Positions 37,166-46,424 of a stretch of DNA of 64,000 nucleotides are shown here, one piece after another. The notes under the pieces were generated by a model. It worked only from the letters and a program-made list of their open reading frames with translations, searched no databases and had not been told where the DNA came from. The stretch spans positions 1 to 64,000 of the forward strand of contig DATLRS010000192.1 in assembly GCA_035534535.1 (NCBI GenBank). Direction: 5' to 3'. This DNA is from DATARH01 sp035534535. GTDB taxonomy: Bacteria > Pseudomonadota > Alphaproteobacteria > ATCC43930 > CGMCC-115725. Numbering within the stretch: position 1 is the stretch's first letter; each line of letters opens with the position of its first letter. Made by a program: the position numbers and the translations under genes.

Positions 37166-39484
37166 ATGACCGGCCGCAAGCGGTTGCGCATCCAGGTGCA
37201 GGGCGCGGTGCAGGGAGTGGGGTTTCGCCCGTTCGTCTACCGGCAGTCGATGGCACTCGGGCTCGCCGGCTGGGTCGGCAATTCGCCGGCCGGCGTGACG
37301 ATCGAGGCGGAGGGCCCGCCGCACCGGATTGCAGCGTTGCTCCACGCCATGCGGGAGGCGCCGCCGGCGAATGCCGCGGTGGTCTCGATCGCGTGCGAGG
37401 AGATCGCCCCGGCCGGCGAAACCGGCTTTGCGATCCGCCCGAGCGAGGCGAGCGGCGCGCGCACCGCCGCCATCCTGCCCGACCTCGCGACCTGCGAGGA
37501 TTGCCTCGGCGAGCTGTTCGATCCGGCCGACCGCCGCTACCGCTATCCGTTCATCAACTGCACCCGTTGCGGGCCGCGCTACAGCATCGTCGAGGACATC
37601 CCCTACGACCGCGCCCGCACCTCGATGCGGCATTTCCCGATGTGTCCGGCTTGCCGGGCAGAATATGAGACGCCGACCGATCGGCGCTTTCACGCCGAAC
37701 CCAATGCCTGCCATGATTGTGGCCCCCGGCTGACGTTGTGGGACGCGTCGGGAAACACGCTGGCGCGCGACGATGCGGCGGTCGCTGCCGCCACCGGGGC
37801 GCTGCGGCAGGGACGGATCGTCGCCGTGAAGGGGATCGGCGGGTTTCATCTCCTCGTCGATGCCCGCGACGACACCGCGGTCGCCCGGCTGCGGCAGCGC
37901 AAGCGCCGCGAGGAGAAGCCGTTCGCGATCATGTTCGCCTCGCTCGACATGATCCGCGAAAGCGCCGAAATGTCCGCCGCCGAGGCGGCGCTGCTGGTCG
38001 GCGCGGGGCGGCCGATCGTGCTGCTGCGCCGGAGGGGCCAGCCGCTGGCGCCTGCAGTCGCGCCGCACAACCCCTGGCTCGGGGCGTTCCTGCCCTATGC
38101 CCCGCTGCATCATTTGCTGCTGCGCGACCTCGCGTTTCCGCTGGTCGCGACGAGCGGCAATGTCAGCGACGAGCCGATCGTCATCGACGAAGCCGAGGCG
38201 TTGGAGCGGCTCGGCGGCATCGCCGATCTGTTCCTGGTGCATGACCGCCCGATCGTCCGCCCGGCGGACGATTCGGTGGCCCGCGTGGTCTGCGGTCTGC
38301 CGCAGATGCTGCGCCGAGGTCGGGGCTACGCGCCGGCGCCGATCGCCGTTTCCGGCGTCGCGGGCGGCATCCTGGCGCTCGGCGGCCACCTGAAATCGAC
38401 GATCGCCCTGACCCGGCCGGGCGAAGTCGTGCTGAGCCAGCATATCGGCGACCTCGAGACGGTGGCGGCGCGCGCCGCTCATGCGCACGCGATCGCGGAT
38501 GTGACGAGGCTTTATTCGAGCGAGGCCCGTCTTATCGCGCGCGACCGGCATCCCGACTACGCCTCGACCCAGGCGGCAGAAAGAACCGGCTTGCCGGTGA
38601 TCGCGGTCCAGCACCACCTCGCCCACGTCGCCGCGTGCATGGCCGAGCACGCCATCGCGCCACCGGTGCTCGGCGTCGCCTGGGACGGCACCGGCTGGGG
38701 GCCGGACGGCACGGTGTGGGGTGGCGAATTCCTGCTGATCGACAAGAATGGTTGGCGCCGGGTCGCGCATCTGCGCCGCTTCCGCCTGCCCGGCGGCGAG
38801 GCGGCGGCGCGCGAACCGCGCCGCTCGGCCCTCGGGCTGTTGTACGAGGCTTTCGGCGAGGACGCCTTGGCGATGACCGCGCTTGCCCCGGTTGCTTCCT
38901 TCACGAGTGCCGAGCGGGCCGTCCTGGGCACGGTCCTGCGGCGCGGCATCAACGCCCCGTGGTGCTCCAGCGCCGGCCGACTGTTCGACGCTTTCGCCGC
39001 GCTGTGCGGGCTGCGCCAGCGCATCAGCCACGAGGGGCAGGCCGCGGCCGAACTGGAATGGGCGGCAGATTGCGACGAGGCCGGCCGCCGCTACGAGATC
39101 CCGGTCAGGGAAGCGACCGAAGACGGCATCCTGATCGTCGATTGGCAGCCGGCACTGGAGGCCGCGCTCGGCGATCTGCGCGGCGGGGCGAGCGGCGGGG
39201 CGAGCGGCGGGGCGAGCGCCGGCGCGGTCTCGGCGGCATTGCACCGCGGCCTCGCGGCGGCGATCGCCGCGGTCGCCCGCATGGTCGGCGAGCGTTGCGT
39301 CGTCCTGACCGGCGGCTGCTTTCAGAACGCTCGGCTGACCGAGGCGACGGTCGCACTGTTGCGCGAGCAGGGTCACGATCCCGCGTGGCACCGGCTTGTG
39401 CCGCCGAATGACGGCGGCATCGCCCTCGGCCAGGCGGCCTGGGCGGCATGGTGCGAGGGATGGGGAGGTGCGACATGTGTCTAG
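37166..39484 (+). CDS. hypF: Carbamoyltransferase HypF
   Basis: A 772-residue protein. The acylphosphatase domain opens with VQGAVQGVGFRPFVYRQSMA. Zinc-finger region: CEDCLGELF, NCTRCGPRYS, MCPACRAEY and CHDCGPRL. A YrdC-like domain (IVAVKGIGGFHLLVDARDD) and a Kae1-like C-terminal domain (VQHHLAHVAACMAEH, VAWDGTGWGPDGTVWGGEF) follow. It makes thiocarbamate-carrying HypE for the active-site CN ligands. The ATG at 37166 starts MTGRKRLRIQVQG. The frame is open far upstream but overlaps hypA without coding sense. It contains a GGAS repeat at residues 674-685. Confidence 0.93.
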   Translation: MTGRKRLRIQVQGAVQGVGFRPFVYRQSMALGLAGWVGNSPAGVTIEAEGPPHRIAALLHAMREAPPANAAVVSIACEEIAPAGETGFAIRPSEASGARTAAILPDLATCEDCLGELFDPADRRYRYPFINCTRCGPRYSIVEDIPYDRARTSMRHFPMCPACRAEYETPTDRRFHAEPNACHDCGPRLTLWDASGNTLARDDAAVAAATGALRQGRIVAVKGIGGFHLLVDARDDTAVARLRQRKRREEKPFAIMFASLDMIRESAEMSAAEAALLVGAGRPIVLLRRRGQPLAPAVAPHNPWLGAFLPYAPLHHLLLRDLAFPLVATSGNVSDEPIVIDEAEALERLGGIADLFLVHDRPIVRPADDSVARVVCGLPQMLRRGRGYAPAPIAVSGVAGGILALGGHLKSTIALTRPGEVVLSQHIGDLETVAARAAHAHAIADVTRLYSSEARLIARDRHPDYASTQAAERTGLPVIAVQHHLAHVAACMAEHAIAPPVLGVAWDGTGWGPDGTVWGGEFLLIDKNGWRRVAHLRRFRLPGGEAAAREPRRSALGLLYEAFGEDALAMTALAPVASFTSAERAVLGTVLRRGINAPWCSSAGRLFDAFAALCGLRQRISHEGQAAAELEWAADCDEAGRRYEIPVREATEDGILIVDWQPALEAALGDLRGGASGGASGGASAGAVSAALHRGLAAAIAAVARMVGERCVVLTGGCFQNARLTEATVALLREQGHDPAWHRLVPPNDGGIALGQAAWAAWCEGWGGATCV
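39185..39220 (+). repeat. Three-copy 12-base repeat in hypF (GGAS)
   Basis: GGGGCGAGCGGC occurs three times head to tail, the last with one change, and adds repeated Gly-Gly-Ala-Ser at HypF residues 674-685. It lies between the Kae1-like core segments and looks like an in-frame linker expansion. Confidence 0.75.
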
Positions 39485-39729
39485 CGGTCCCGGGACGCAT
39501 CCTCAGCCTGTCGGGCGACGACCCGATCACCCGCGTCGGCCGCGTCGATTTCGGCGGCATCGTCAAGGAGATCAACCTCGCCTTCACGCCGGAGGCGCAG
39601 CTCGGCGATTATGTCCTCGCCCATGTCGGCTTTGCCATTGCCGTCATCGACGAAGCGGCGGCAGGACGGGTGTTTGCGCAGCTGCGCGAGATGGCGGACC
39701 GCGTCACGGAGGCGCCGGAGCGGCCATGA
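39475..39729 (+). CDS. hypC: Hydrogenase assembly chaperone HypC
   Basis: An 84-residue protein opening MCLAVPGRILSLSG, with the essential Cys2 exposed after Met removal, and VDFGGIVKEINLAF and GDYVLAHVGFAIAVIDE as in HypC/HybG. HypC carries the Fe(CN)2CO moiety with HypD to the large subunit. I chose ATG 39475 because it places Cys at position 2; the upstream ATGs at 39448 and 39460 would bury it. It overlaps hypF by ten bases and hypD by four. Confidence 0.92.
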   Translation: MCLAVPGRILSLSGDDPITRVGRVDFGGIVKEINLAFTPEAQLGDYVLAHVGFAIAVIDEAAAGRVFAQLREMADRVTEAPERP

Positions 39730-40844
39730 GGTTTCGCGACGAATACCGCGACCCGGCCGCGGCGCATCGTCTCGCCGCCGCCATCGCCCGCAACGTGACG
39801 CGCCCTTGGACCCTGATGGAGGTGTGCGGCGGGCAGACCCACGCGATCGTCCGCTTCGGCCTCGACGAGCTATTGCCAAAGGCGGTCACCCTCGTGCATG
39901 GGCCGGGTTGCCCGGTCTGCGTCACCCCGGTGGAATACGTCGACAAGGCGATCGAGATCGCGCTGCGGCCCGAGGTCATCTTCTGCTCGTTTGGCGACAT
40001 GCTGCGCGTGCCGGGCACCGGCGGCGATCTGTTCGCCGCCAAATCGCGCGGCGCCGACATCCGCATCGTCTATTCGCCGCTCGACGCATTGGCGATCGCC
40101 CGAGCCGAGCCGGCGCGCGAGGTGGTGTTTTTCGCGATCGGCTTCGAGACCACGGCACCGGCCAACGCGATGGCCGCCTATCGGGCGAAGCGGGAGGGCA
40201 TCGGCAATTTTTCGATGCTGGTGTCGCATGTGCTGGTGCCGCCGGCGATGTGCGCGATCCTCGACGCGCCGGGCAACGGCATCGCGGGCTTTCTCGCCGC
40301 CGGGCATGTCTGCACGATCATGGGCTATGCCGAATACGAGCCGATCGCCGCGCGCTATCGCGTGCCGGTCGTCGTCACCGGGTTCGAGCCGCTCGACATC
40401 CTCGAAGGCGTCTATTGGTGCATCCGCCAGCTCGAGGCCGGCCTTGCCGTCGTCGAGAACCAGTACGCCCGCTCGGTGCGCCGCGACGGCAACCCCCCGG
40501 CGCAAGCGTTGATGCGCGAGGTGTTCGGCATCATCGCGCGGCGCTGGCGCGGCATCGGCGACATCGCCGAGAGCGGGCTCGGACTCGCCGGGGCCTACGC
40601 CGATCTCGACGCCGAACGGCGCTTCGGCGCGGTCGGCGACGCTGGCGGCGACAGCGGCGCCGGCGGCGAATGCATCAGCGGCCTCGTCCTGCGCGGCGCC
40701 CGCAAGCCGCCCGAATGCCCGGCCTTCGGCACGCGCTGCACCCCGGAGCGCCCGCTCGGCGTCACGATGGTGTCGTCCGAAGGCGCCTGCGCCGCCTATT
40801 ATCGCTATCGCGGCGCGCCGGCCGCGCCGGGAGGCGAGCGATGA
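39726..40844 (+). CDS. hypD: Hydrogenase formation protein HypD
   Basis: A 372-residue protein. TLMEVCGGQTHAIVRFGLD and LVHGPGCPVCVTPVEYVDKA carry the conserved Cys residues of the Fe-assembly site. FEVVFFAIGFETTAP-like text, HVCTIMGYAEYEPIA and VTGFEPLDILEGVYWCIRQL follow. The C-terminal region has GGECISGLVLRGARKPPECPAF, consistent with the [4Fe-4S] cluster ligands. With HypC it forms the Fe(CN)2CO centre. The ATG at 39726 overlaps hypC; the open frame extends upstream inside hypF without meaning. Confidence 0.93.
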   Translation: MRFRDEYRDPAAAHRLAAAIARNVTRPWTLMEVCGGQTHAIVRFGLDELLPKAVTLVHGPGCPVCVTPVEYVDKAIEIALRPEVIFCSFGDMLRVPGTGGDLFAAKSRGADIRIVYSPLDALAIARAEPAREVVFFAIGFETTAPANAMAAYRAKREGIGNFSMLVSHVLVPPAMCAILDAPGNGIAGFLAAGHVCTIMGYAEYEPIAARYRVPVVVTGFEPLDILEGVYWCIRQLEAGLAVVENQYARSVRRDGNPPAQALMREVFGIIARRWRGIGDIAESGLGLAGAYADLDAERRFGAVGDAGGDSGAGGECISGLVLRGARKPPECPAFGTRCTPERPLGVTMVSSEGACAAYYRYRGAPAAPGGER

Positions 40845-41890
40845 CCGACGACGGGTTCGCGCTCTTCTGCCCGGTCCCGGCGGGCGACCTGGAGAGGGTC
40901 CAGCTCGCCCATGGTGGCGGCGGGCGGGCGATGGCGCGGCTTCTCGACACGATCATCCGCCCGGCCTTCGATGACCCGCAGATCGAGCGCCGCCACGACG
41001 GCGCCGCCCTCGACATCGTCGGACCGGTCGCCTTCACGACCGATTCCTACGTGGTCCGACCGCTGGTCTTCCCAGGCGGGGATATCGGCTCGCTGGCGGT
41101 CAACGGCACCGTCAACGATCTCGCGATGTGCGGCGCCCGCCCGCGCTTTTTGAGCGTCGGCCTGATCCTCGAAGAAGGGCTGCCGCTCGCCCTGTTGCGC
41201 CGGGTGGTCGGTTCGATGCGCGCGGCCGCAACCGCTGCCGGGGTGCGGCTCGTCACCGGTGACACCAAGGTGGTTGACCGCGGCAAGGCCGACGGCATGT
41301 TCGTCAACACCGCCGGGATCGGCCAGATCGTCGCGCCGGGCCCGATCGGGCCGGAACGGGTGCGCGCCGGCGACGCGGTGATCCTGAGCGGCGATATCGG
41401 GCGGCACGGGATCGCGGTGATGGCGGCCCGCCAGGGGTTCGGCTTCGAGACCGCGATCGCGAGCGACTGCGCGCCGCTGGCCGAGCCGGTCCTGGCGCTG
41501 ATCGAGGCCGGGATCGCGCCGCACTGCCTGCGCGATCTGACCCGCGGCGGACTCGCCAGCGCCATCGTCGAGATCGCTGAGACGGCGGGATGCGCGATTG
41601 TCCTCGACGAAACTGCGATCGCCGTGTGCGACGCGGTGTCGGCCGCCTGCGAACTGCTCGGGTTCGACCCGCTGCACGTCGCGAACGAGGGCCGGTTCGT
41701 CGCGATCGTCGCGCCGGGTGATGCCGAACGGGCGGTCGCACTGTTGCGCCGCCACGAGGTCGCCGCCGGCGCCGCGATTATCGGCGAGATCCGGGACCAG
41801 CCGGCCGGGCAGGTCTCCTGTCGCGGGCCGTTTGGCGTCGCCCGCGCGATCGACATGCTGAGCGGCGAGCAGCTGCCCCGCATCTGCTGA
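40841..41890 (+). CDS. hypE: Carbamoyl dehydratase HypE
   Basis: A 349-residue PurM-like protein. LAHGGGGRAMARLLDTIIRP, FTTDSYVVRPLVFPGGDIG, RLVTGDTKVVDRGKADGMF and LSGDIGRHGIAVMAARQGF are family blocks. The C-terminus ends PRIC, the conserved tail whose Cys receives the carbamoyl group from HypF and is dehydrated to thiocyanate. The ATG overlaps the hypD stop by four bases and has GGAGGCGAG just before it. Confidence 0.94.
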   Translation: MTDDGFALFCPVPAGDLERVQLAHGGGGRAMARLLDTIIRPAFDDPQIERRHDGAALDIVGPVAFTTDSYVVRPLVFPGGDIGSLAVNGTVNDLAMCGARPRFLSVGLILEEGLPLALLRRVVGSMRAAATAAGVRLVTGDTKVVDRGKADGMFVNTAGIGQIVAPGPIGPERVRAGDAVILSGDIGRHGIAVMAARQGFGFETAIASDCAPLAEPVLALIEAGIAPHCLRDLTRGGLASAIVEIAETAGCAIVLDETAIAVCDAVSAACELLGFDPLHVANEGRFVAIVAPGDAERAVALLRRHEVAAGAAIIGEIRDQPAGQVSCRGPFGVARAIDMLSGEQLPRIC

Positions 41891-42157
41891 CCGCCTCGCC
41901 TCGATCACGGTCGCTCGTTATGCTCGCATCAAGCCAAACTTGGTGCTCGGCATCGTCGGCGCCACCCCACCCATCACCTACCAAATGTCGATCTCACCGC
42001 TCGCCACGACATGCTGCGCGGCGGCGGCGCCGAAATCGCGCGCGGCCGTCGCCGTGCCGGTAGGGGCTGCCGGTGCGGCGCCGCCGGCGCTATCATCGCG
42101 GCGGCGGTGCGAGGCGGCGGGCGGTGCGCCGCAGCGGCTGGGGTGGGGGTGGCGGCG
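41891..42157. other. Intergenic region between hypE and ald, no feature recognised
   Basis: These 267 bases hold only short open frames without family resemblance. GC-rich inverted stretches lie around 42050-42110, but no clear terminator hairpin with T-run and no FNR-like box is seen. A start signal for ald is expected here. Confidence 0.4.
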
Positions 42158-43276
42158 ATGCTGATCGGCGTTCCGAAAGAGGTGAAGATCGAAGAGCATC
42201 GCGTCGGGCTGGTCCCCGGCAGCGTGCGCGAACTGGTGCATCACGGCCACAAGGTCGTCGTCGAGAGCGGCGCCGGTGCCGGCATCGGCTTTGACGACGC
42301 CAGCTATGAGCGGGCCGGCGCCGAGATCCTGATGCGGGCGGCCGACCTGTTTGCCGCGGCCGAGCTGATCGTCAAGGTCAAGGAGCCGCAGCCCGAGGAA
42401 ATCCGCGCGCTGCGCGAGGACCAGATCCTCTTTACCTACCTGCACCTGGCGGCCGACCGGGCCCAGACCGACGGGCTGCTGCGCTCGGGCGCGGTGGCGA
42501 TCGCCTACGAGACCGTCACCGACAGAATGGGCGGCCTGCCGCTCTTGGCGCCGATGAGCGAGGTAGCGGGGCGGATGTCGGTGCAGGTCGGCGCCCATTG
42601 CCTGGAAAAGGAACAAGGCGGCATGGGTATCCTGTTGGGCGGCGTGCCCGGCGTCGCGGCGGCCAAGGTGGTGATCCTGGGCGGCGGCGTCTCCGGCACC
42701 AACGCGGCGCGCGTCGCGATGGGGATGGAGGCCTATGTCACGGTGATCGACCGCTCGTTGCCGCGGCTCTACGAACTCGACCTGCAATTCGGCTCGCAAT
42801 TGCACACGCTGTTCTCGACCGTCGAGACGATCGAGCGCGAGGTGGTCGCGGCCGATCTCTTGATCGGCGCGGTGCTGGTCGCGGGCGCCGCGGCGCCCAA
42901 GCTGGTCAGCCGCGAGCTGGTGGCCGCGATGAAGCCCGGCTCGGTCATCGTCGACATCTCGATCGATCAGGGCGGCTGTGTCGAGACCAGCCGCCCGACG
43001 ACCCATGCCGCGCCGACCTTTATCGCGGAGGGAGTGGTGCATTACTGCGTCACCAACATGCCGGGCGCGGTCGCCCGCACCTCGGCGGTGGCGCTCAACA
43101 ACGCCACCCTGCCGTTCGTCCTGGCGATCGCCGATCGCGGCTGGCGGCGCGCCTTGTCCGACGACCCGCATCTGCGCAACGGGCTCAACGCCTGCCGGGG
43201 CCTCCTCACCCATCCCGCCGTCGCGCACGATCTCGGGCTGCCGCTGACCGCGGCCGAACGCGCGCTCGCCGATTGA
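42158..43276 (+). CDS. ald: Alanine dehydrogenase
   Basis: A 372-residue NAD-dependent enzyme. MLIGVPKEVKIEEHRVGLVP is the signature opening with the substrate-binding Arg. VKVKEPQPEEIRALREDQIL follows, then VVILGGGVSGTNAARVAMGM (NAD site) and HYCVTNMPGAVARTSAVALN. It interconverts pyruvate, ammonia and NADH with L-alanine. The ATG at 42158 gives the canonical N-terminus. Placed after the hydrogenase and pyruvate enzymes, it could use reducing equivalents to store pyruvate as alanine under low oxygen. Confidence 0.94.
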   Translation: MLIGVPKEVKIEEHRVGLVPGSVRELVHHGHKVVVESGAGAGIGFDDASYERAGAEILMRAADLFAAAELIVKVKEPQPEEIRALREDQILFTYLHLAADRAQTDGLLRSGAVAIAYETVTDRMGGLPLLAPMSEVAGRMSVQVGAHCLEKEQGGMGILLGGVPGVAAAKVVILGGGVSGTNAARVAMGMEAYVTVIDRSLPRLYELDLQFGSQLHTLFSTVETIEREVVAADLLIGAVLVAGAAAPKLVSRELVAAMKPGSVIVDISIDQGGCVETSRPTTHAAPTFIAEGVVHYCVTNMPGAVARTSAVALNNATLPFVLAIADRGWRRALSDDPHLRNGLNACRGLLTHPAVAHDLGLPLTAAERALAD

Positions 43277-43284
43277 TGTCACAG

Positions 43285-43312
43285 TGCGCGAGAAGATGTC
43301 GGACTTCGCGCA
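43285..43312 (+). terminator. Possible transcription terminator after ald
   Basis: TGCGCGA at 43285-43291 pairs with TCGCGCA at 43306-43312 around a 14-base loop, nine bases after the ald stop. Only TCTTTG follows instead of a long T-run, so it is a weak candidate. Confidence 0.3.
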
Positions 43313-43367
43313 TCTTTGCAGCGCCGCAGGCTTGAGGCGGTCAGCGGCGGTTCCTATGTGACCGGCT

Positions 43368-44027
43368 ATGGCAAGCGAGGGGATCACCACGCAGTTGTCG
43401 GCGGCCGTTCTGGCCGGGTCCGATCCTGCGCCCGACCGGCTCCTGACGCTCGACGCATCGTTCAGCCACATCGACCGAGCCGCGATCGCCGCCGTCACCA
43501 ATCTTTACCGCGAGGTGCTGCCGCCAGGCGGCGCGATCCTCGATGTGATGTCGGGCTGGGTCCCGCATCTGCCGCCCGAGGCGCCGTACCGCCGCGTCGT
43601 CGGCATCGGCGTCGACCGGCATTCGCTGTCGGAAAACCCGTTTCTCGACGAGTGGCGGGTGCAGGACCTCAACCGCAACCCGATCCTGCCGTTTGCCACC
43701 GGCGAGTTCGACGGCGCGACGATCTGCGCCGCGGTGCAGCACCTGGCGCGGCCGGGCGAAGTCATTCGCGACATCGCCCGCGTGTTGCGGCCGGGGGCGC
43801 CCTTGATCGTCACCTTCTCGAACCGCTGCGTCGCGACCAAGCCGATCGCCTGCTGGTGCCTGCTCGACGAGGCGGGGCATTTGTGTCTGATCGCGCAATA
43901 TTTCGCCGAAGCCGGCAACTGGGCCGACATCCGCTGCCTCGACCGCACCCCGCCAGGCGGCGGCCAGCCGCTCTACGCCGTGATCGGCCGCAGCCTCGGC
44001 GCCCGCCGCCCCGGCGACAGCGACTGA
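43368..44027 (+). CDS. Class I SAM-dependent methyltransferase-like protein
   Basis: A 219-residue protein. AILDVMSGWVPHLPPE matches the motif I strand (usually DxGxGxG) in altered form. RVVGIGVDRHSLSENPF continues the nucleotide fold, FDGATICAAVQHLARPGEVI the motif IV strand, and LRPGAPLIVTFSNRC motif V/VI. The Gly-rich loop is poorly kept, so cofactor binding is uncertain. Substrate is unknown. It stands alone between ald and a minus-strand oxidase gene. Confidence 0.65.
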   Translation: MASEGITTQLSAAVLAGSDPAPDRLLTLDASFSHIDRAAIAAVTNLYREVLPPGGAILDVMSGWVPHLPPEAPYRRVVGIGVDRHSLSENPFLDEWRVQDLNRNPILPFATGEFDGATICAAVQHLARPGEVIRDIARVLRPGAPLIVTFSNRCVATKPIACWCLLDEAGHLCLIAQYFAEAGNWADIRCLDRTPPGGGQPLYAVIGRSLGARRPGDSD

Positions 44028-44037
44028 CGGCCTGGGG

Positions 44038-45369
44038 TCAGCTCGCCAGCGCGTGCGGGCGCGGGTTGGAACCGTCGGTGAAGCGGGCGAGGCGGAACGG
44101 CGCCGGGTCGACGATCGTCGGGCCGCCGGCCACCATGTCGGCGACCAGCCGTCCCGCGCCCGGCCCGATCCCGAAACCGTGTCCGGAAAACCCGGTCGCG
44201 ATGAAAAAGCCGGGCAGGCGATCGACCGCCGAGATGACCGGGATCGCATCCGGCATCACGTCGATCATGCCGCCCCAGCTTTCCGCCACCGCGAGGTTGC
44301 GGAACGCCGGGAAGGCTTCCGCCATGCTGGCGCGGGCGCGCTGCAGCACCAACGGGTCGGCGGCCGGATCGAGCACCCGCACGGCCTCGAACGGCGAGGC
44401 GCCATCGAGCGCCCAATGCCGCGGCGTTTGCCATTCTTCGGCAAAGCGCCGGCCGACGCGAAAGCGCAGCTTTTGCCAGTGCAGCCGCGCGCTCGGCAGA
44501 TATTGCGGCAGGAGGCGAAAGCTGTCCGGCACGAGGTCGATCGTGCGCACCCCGAGCGTCGCGACCGTATAGCCGCCGTCCAGCCGCTTGCGATAGCCGA
44601 AGAGCCCGCCCGAGGCCGAGATTTCCGGGCCGCCATCGAGCCTCTCGGTGCGCATCACCGAGCCGAGCACCTTCAATTGCGGCAGGTCGATGCCGAGATT
44701 GCCGCAAAACAGCCGCGACCACGCGCCGCCCGCCAGCACGACCGAGCCGCAGGCGATGCGGCCCCGCTCGGTCACCACCGCAGCGACACGCCCGCCCGCC
44801 GTCTCGATGCCGCGTGCCGCGCAGTTCTGCAGAATGGCCGCGCCGTGGCGGCGCGCGGCGGCGGCGATCGCCGGCACTGCAAGCTGCGGCTCGGCCTTGC
44901 CGTCGCTCGCCGTATAGAGCGCGCCAACCCAGCCTTTGGCAGAGCCGGGCAGCAGCCGGGCCACCTCGCTGCCGGCGATGACGCGGGTGTCGAGCTGGTA
45001 TTCGCGCGCGTAATCGAGCCAGGTTTCGAGCCGCGCCAACTCGGCGGCGCTTTCGCTCAGATACATGATGCCGCAGGTGCGGAACCCGGTCTCGCCCTCG
45101 ACGATCTCGTTCATCCCCTGCCACAGCCGCAGGCTCTCGATGACCAGCGGGATCTCACGCGGGTCGCGTACCATCTTGCGGCACCAGCCCCAGTTGCGGC
45201 TCGACTGCTCGCCGGCGATGTGGCCCTTCTCGACCAGCGCCACCGAGATGCCGCGCTGCGCCAGGAACAACGCCGCGCTCGCACCGATGATGCCGCCGCC
45301 GATGACGACGACATCGGCGCGGGCCGGCAGGCCTTCGTCGGACGCGACCGGATCGACGCGCGGCGCCAT
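44038..45369 (-). CDS. FAD-dependent oxidoreductase (DadA/glycine oxidase type)
   Basis: A 443-residue flavoprotein. ADVVVIGGGIIGASAALFLA binds FAD, followed by VALVEKGHIAGEQSSRNWGW, where the SSRN-W segment is usual for D-amino acid dehydrogenase-like enzymes. The C-terminus has FIATGFSGHGFGIGPGAGRL, the second FAD contact. Family substrates are D-amino acids, glycine derivatives or betaines. It lies 20 bases from the LLM gene on the same strand, suggesting an operon. Substrate cannot be assigned. Confidence 0.82.
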   Translation of the reverse strand: MAPRVDPVASDEGLPARADVVVIGGGIIGASAALFLAQRGISVALVEKGHIAGEQSSRNWGWCRKMVRDPREIPLVIESLRLWQGMNEIVEGETGFRTCGIMYLSESAAELARLETWLDYAREYQLDTRVIAGSEVARLLPGSAKGWVGALYTASDGKAEPQLAVPAIAAAARRHGAAILQNCAARGIETAGGRVAAVVTERGRIACGSVVLAGGAWSRLFCGNLGIDLPQLKVLGSVMRTERLDGGPEISASGGLFGYRKRLDGGYTVATLGVRTIDLVPDSFRLLPQYLPSARLHWQKLRFRVGRRFAEEWQTPRHWALDGASPFEAVRVLDPAADPLVLQRARASMAEAFPAFRNLAVAESWGGMIDVMPDAIPVISAVDRLPGFFIATGFSGHGFGIGPGAGRLVADMVAGGPTIVDPAPFRLARFTDGSNPRPHALAS

Positions 45370-45389
45370 ACCCTACCCCTCCGTGGTCG

Positions 45390-46286
45390 CTACAGCAAAT
45401 CGGCGACCACTTCCCAGTACCGCGCTATCGCCTCGATATGGTCGGCGAGCGAATGGCCGGCGATGCGGCGCAGATGGCCGCTCTGATAGTAGTTGGCGAG
45501 GGTCAGGTGGGTGACGCCGCAGGATTTCCAGAACCGCACGTCGGCGCGCCATTCGGCCTCCGCGCCGGCGGCCGAGACGCGCGTGTCGATGCCGATCGTG
45601 GCCGGGTCGCGGCCGGCGGCTTCGGCGAGGCGGCGCAATCCGTCGAAGGCGGCGCGCGCCTCCTCACCCGGCCCGTAGGCGAGCGGCATCCAGCCGTCGC
45701 CCCACTTGACGACGCGCCGCAACGTCACCTCGGCGTGGCCGCCATACCACACCGGCACCTTGCCCGAGAGGGGGCGCGGGTTGATGCCGGCATCGTCGAT
45801 CGTGTGAAATTTGCCCTTGTAGGCGACATGCGGCTCGGCCCACAGCGCCTGCATGACCTCGACCTGCTCGGCCGAGCGCCGGCCGCGATTGTGGAAGTCC
45901 TCGTTGAGTCCGACGAATTCGACCTCGTTCCAGCCGACCCCGATGCCGAGCCGGAAGCGGCCGCCTGACAACACGTCGAGCGAGGCGGCCTGCTTGGCAA
46001 CCAGCACCGTCTGGCGCTGCGGCAGGATCAGCACCTGGGTCGAAAAATCCGGGATCCTGGTGCAGCCGGCGAGAAAGCCGAACAGTACGAACGGGTCGTG
46101 GTAGAGGTCGGTCGAACGGGCGCGGCCTTGCGTCCATTCCGGCCGGCTCGCGACATTGACCCCGAGCACATGGTCCGGGGCGGCGATCCCCTGATAGCCG
46201 ATCGCCTCTGCCGCCTGGGCGAAATCGCGGATCGCCTCCGGCTGTCCGCCGATATCGACAATCGGCAACGCCACGCCGAGTTTCAT
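45390..46286 (-). CDS. LLM-class flavin-dependent oxidoreductase
   Basis: A 298-residue luciferase-like monooxygenase family protein. MKLGVALPIVDIGGQPEAIR at the start, YQGIAAPDHVLGVN, and FRLGIGVGWNEVEFVGLNED are hallmarks of the F420- or FMN-dependent LLM subgroup. ATG 46286 has GGAG seven bases upstream and gives the usual N-terminus; the frame extends to 46364. Reaction is unknown. It precedes the DadA-like gene on the same strand. Confidence 0.83.
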   Translation of the reverse strand: MKLGVALPIVDIGGQPEAIRDFAQAAEAIGYQGIAAPDHVLGVNVASRPEWTQGRARSTDLYHDPFVLFGFLAGCTRIPDFSTQVLILPQRQTVLVAKQAASLDVLSGGRFRLGIGVGWNEVEFVGLNEDFHNRGRRSAEQVEVMQALWAEPHVAYKGKFHTIDDAGINPRPLSGKVPVWYGGHAEVTLRRVVKWGDGWMPLAYGPGEEARAAFDGLRRLAEAAGRDPATIGIDTRVSAAGAEAEWRADVRFWKSCGVTHLTLANYYQSGHLRRIAGHSLADHIEAIARYWEVVADLL

Positions 46287-46424
46287 CTGCCGCTCCATTC
46301 GGTTGTTGGCGGAGACCACGCGCCGGTACGCCGGTCCCCCACGAGGCCGGTTATCTGGCATCATAGCATCACGGCGGCGCCAGATGATCGTGCCGCGCTA
46401 TCGCGAAATTGGGAGGCAAATGTC

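Noticed and set aside
37121..39391. 756-codon minus-strand open frame opposite hypF
   Set aside because: Shadow of hypF; no recognisable domain, whereas the plus frame encodes complete HypF.
36897..41890. Search for hypB in the hydrogenase cluster
   Set aside because: No reading frame with a GTPase P-loop (GxxGxGKT) of HypB type was seen between hyhB and ald on either strand.
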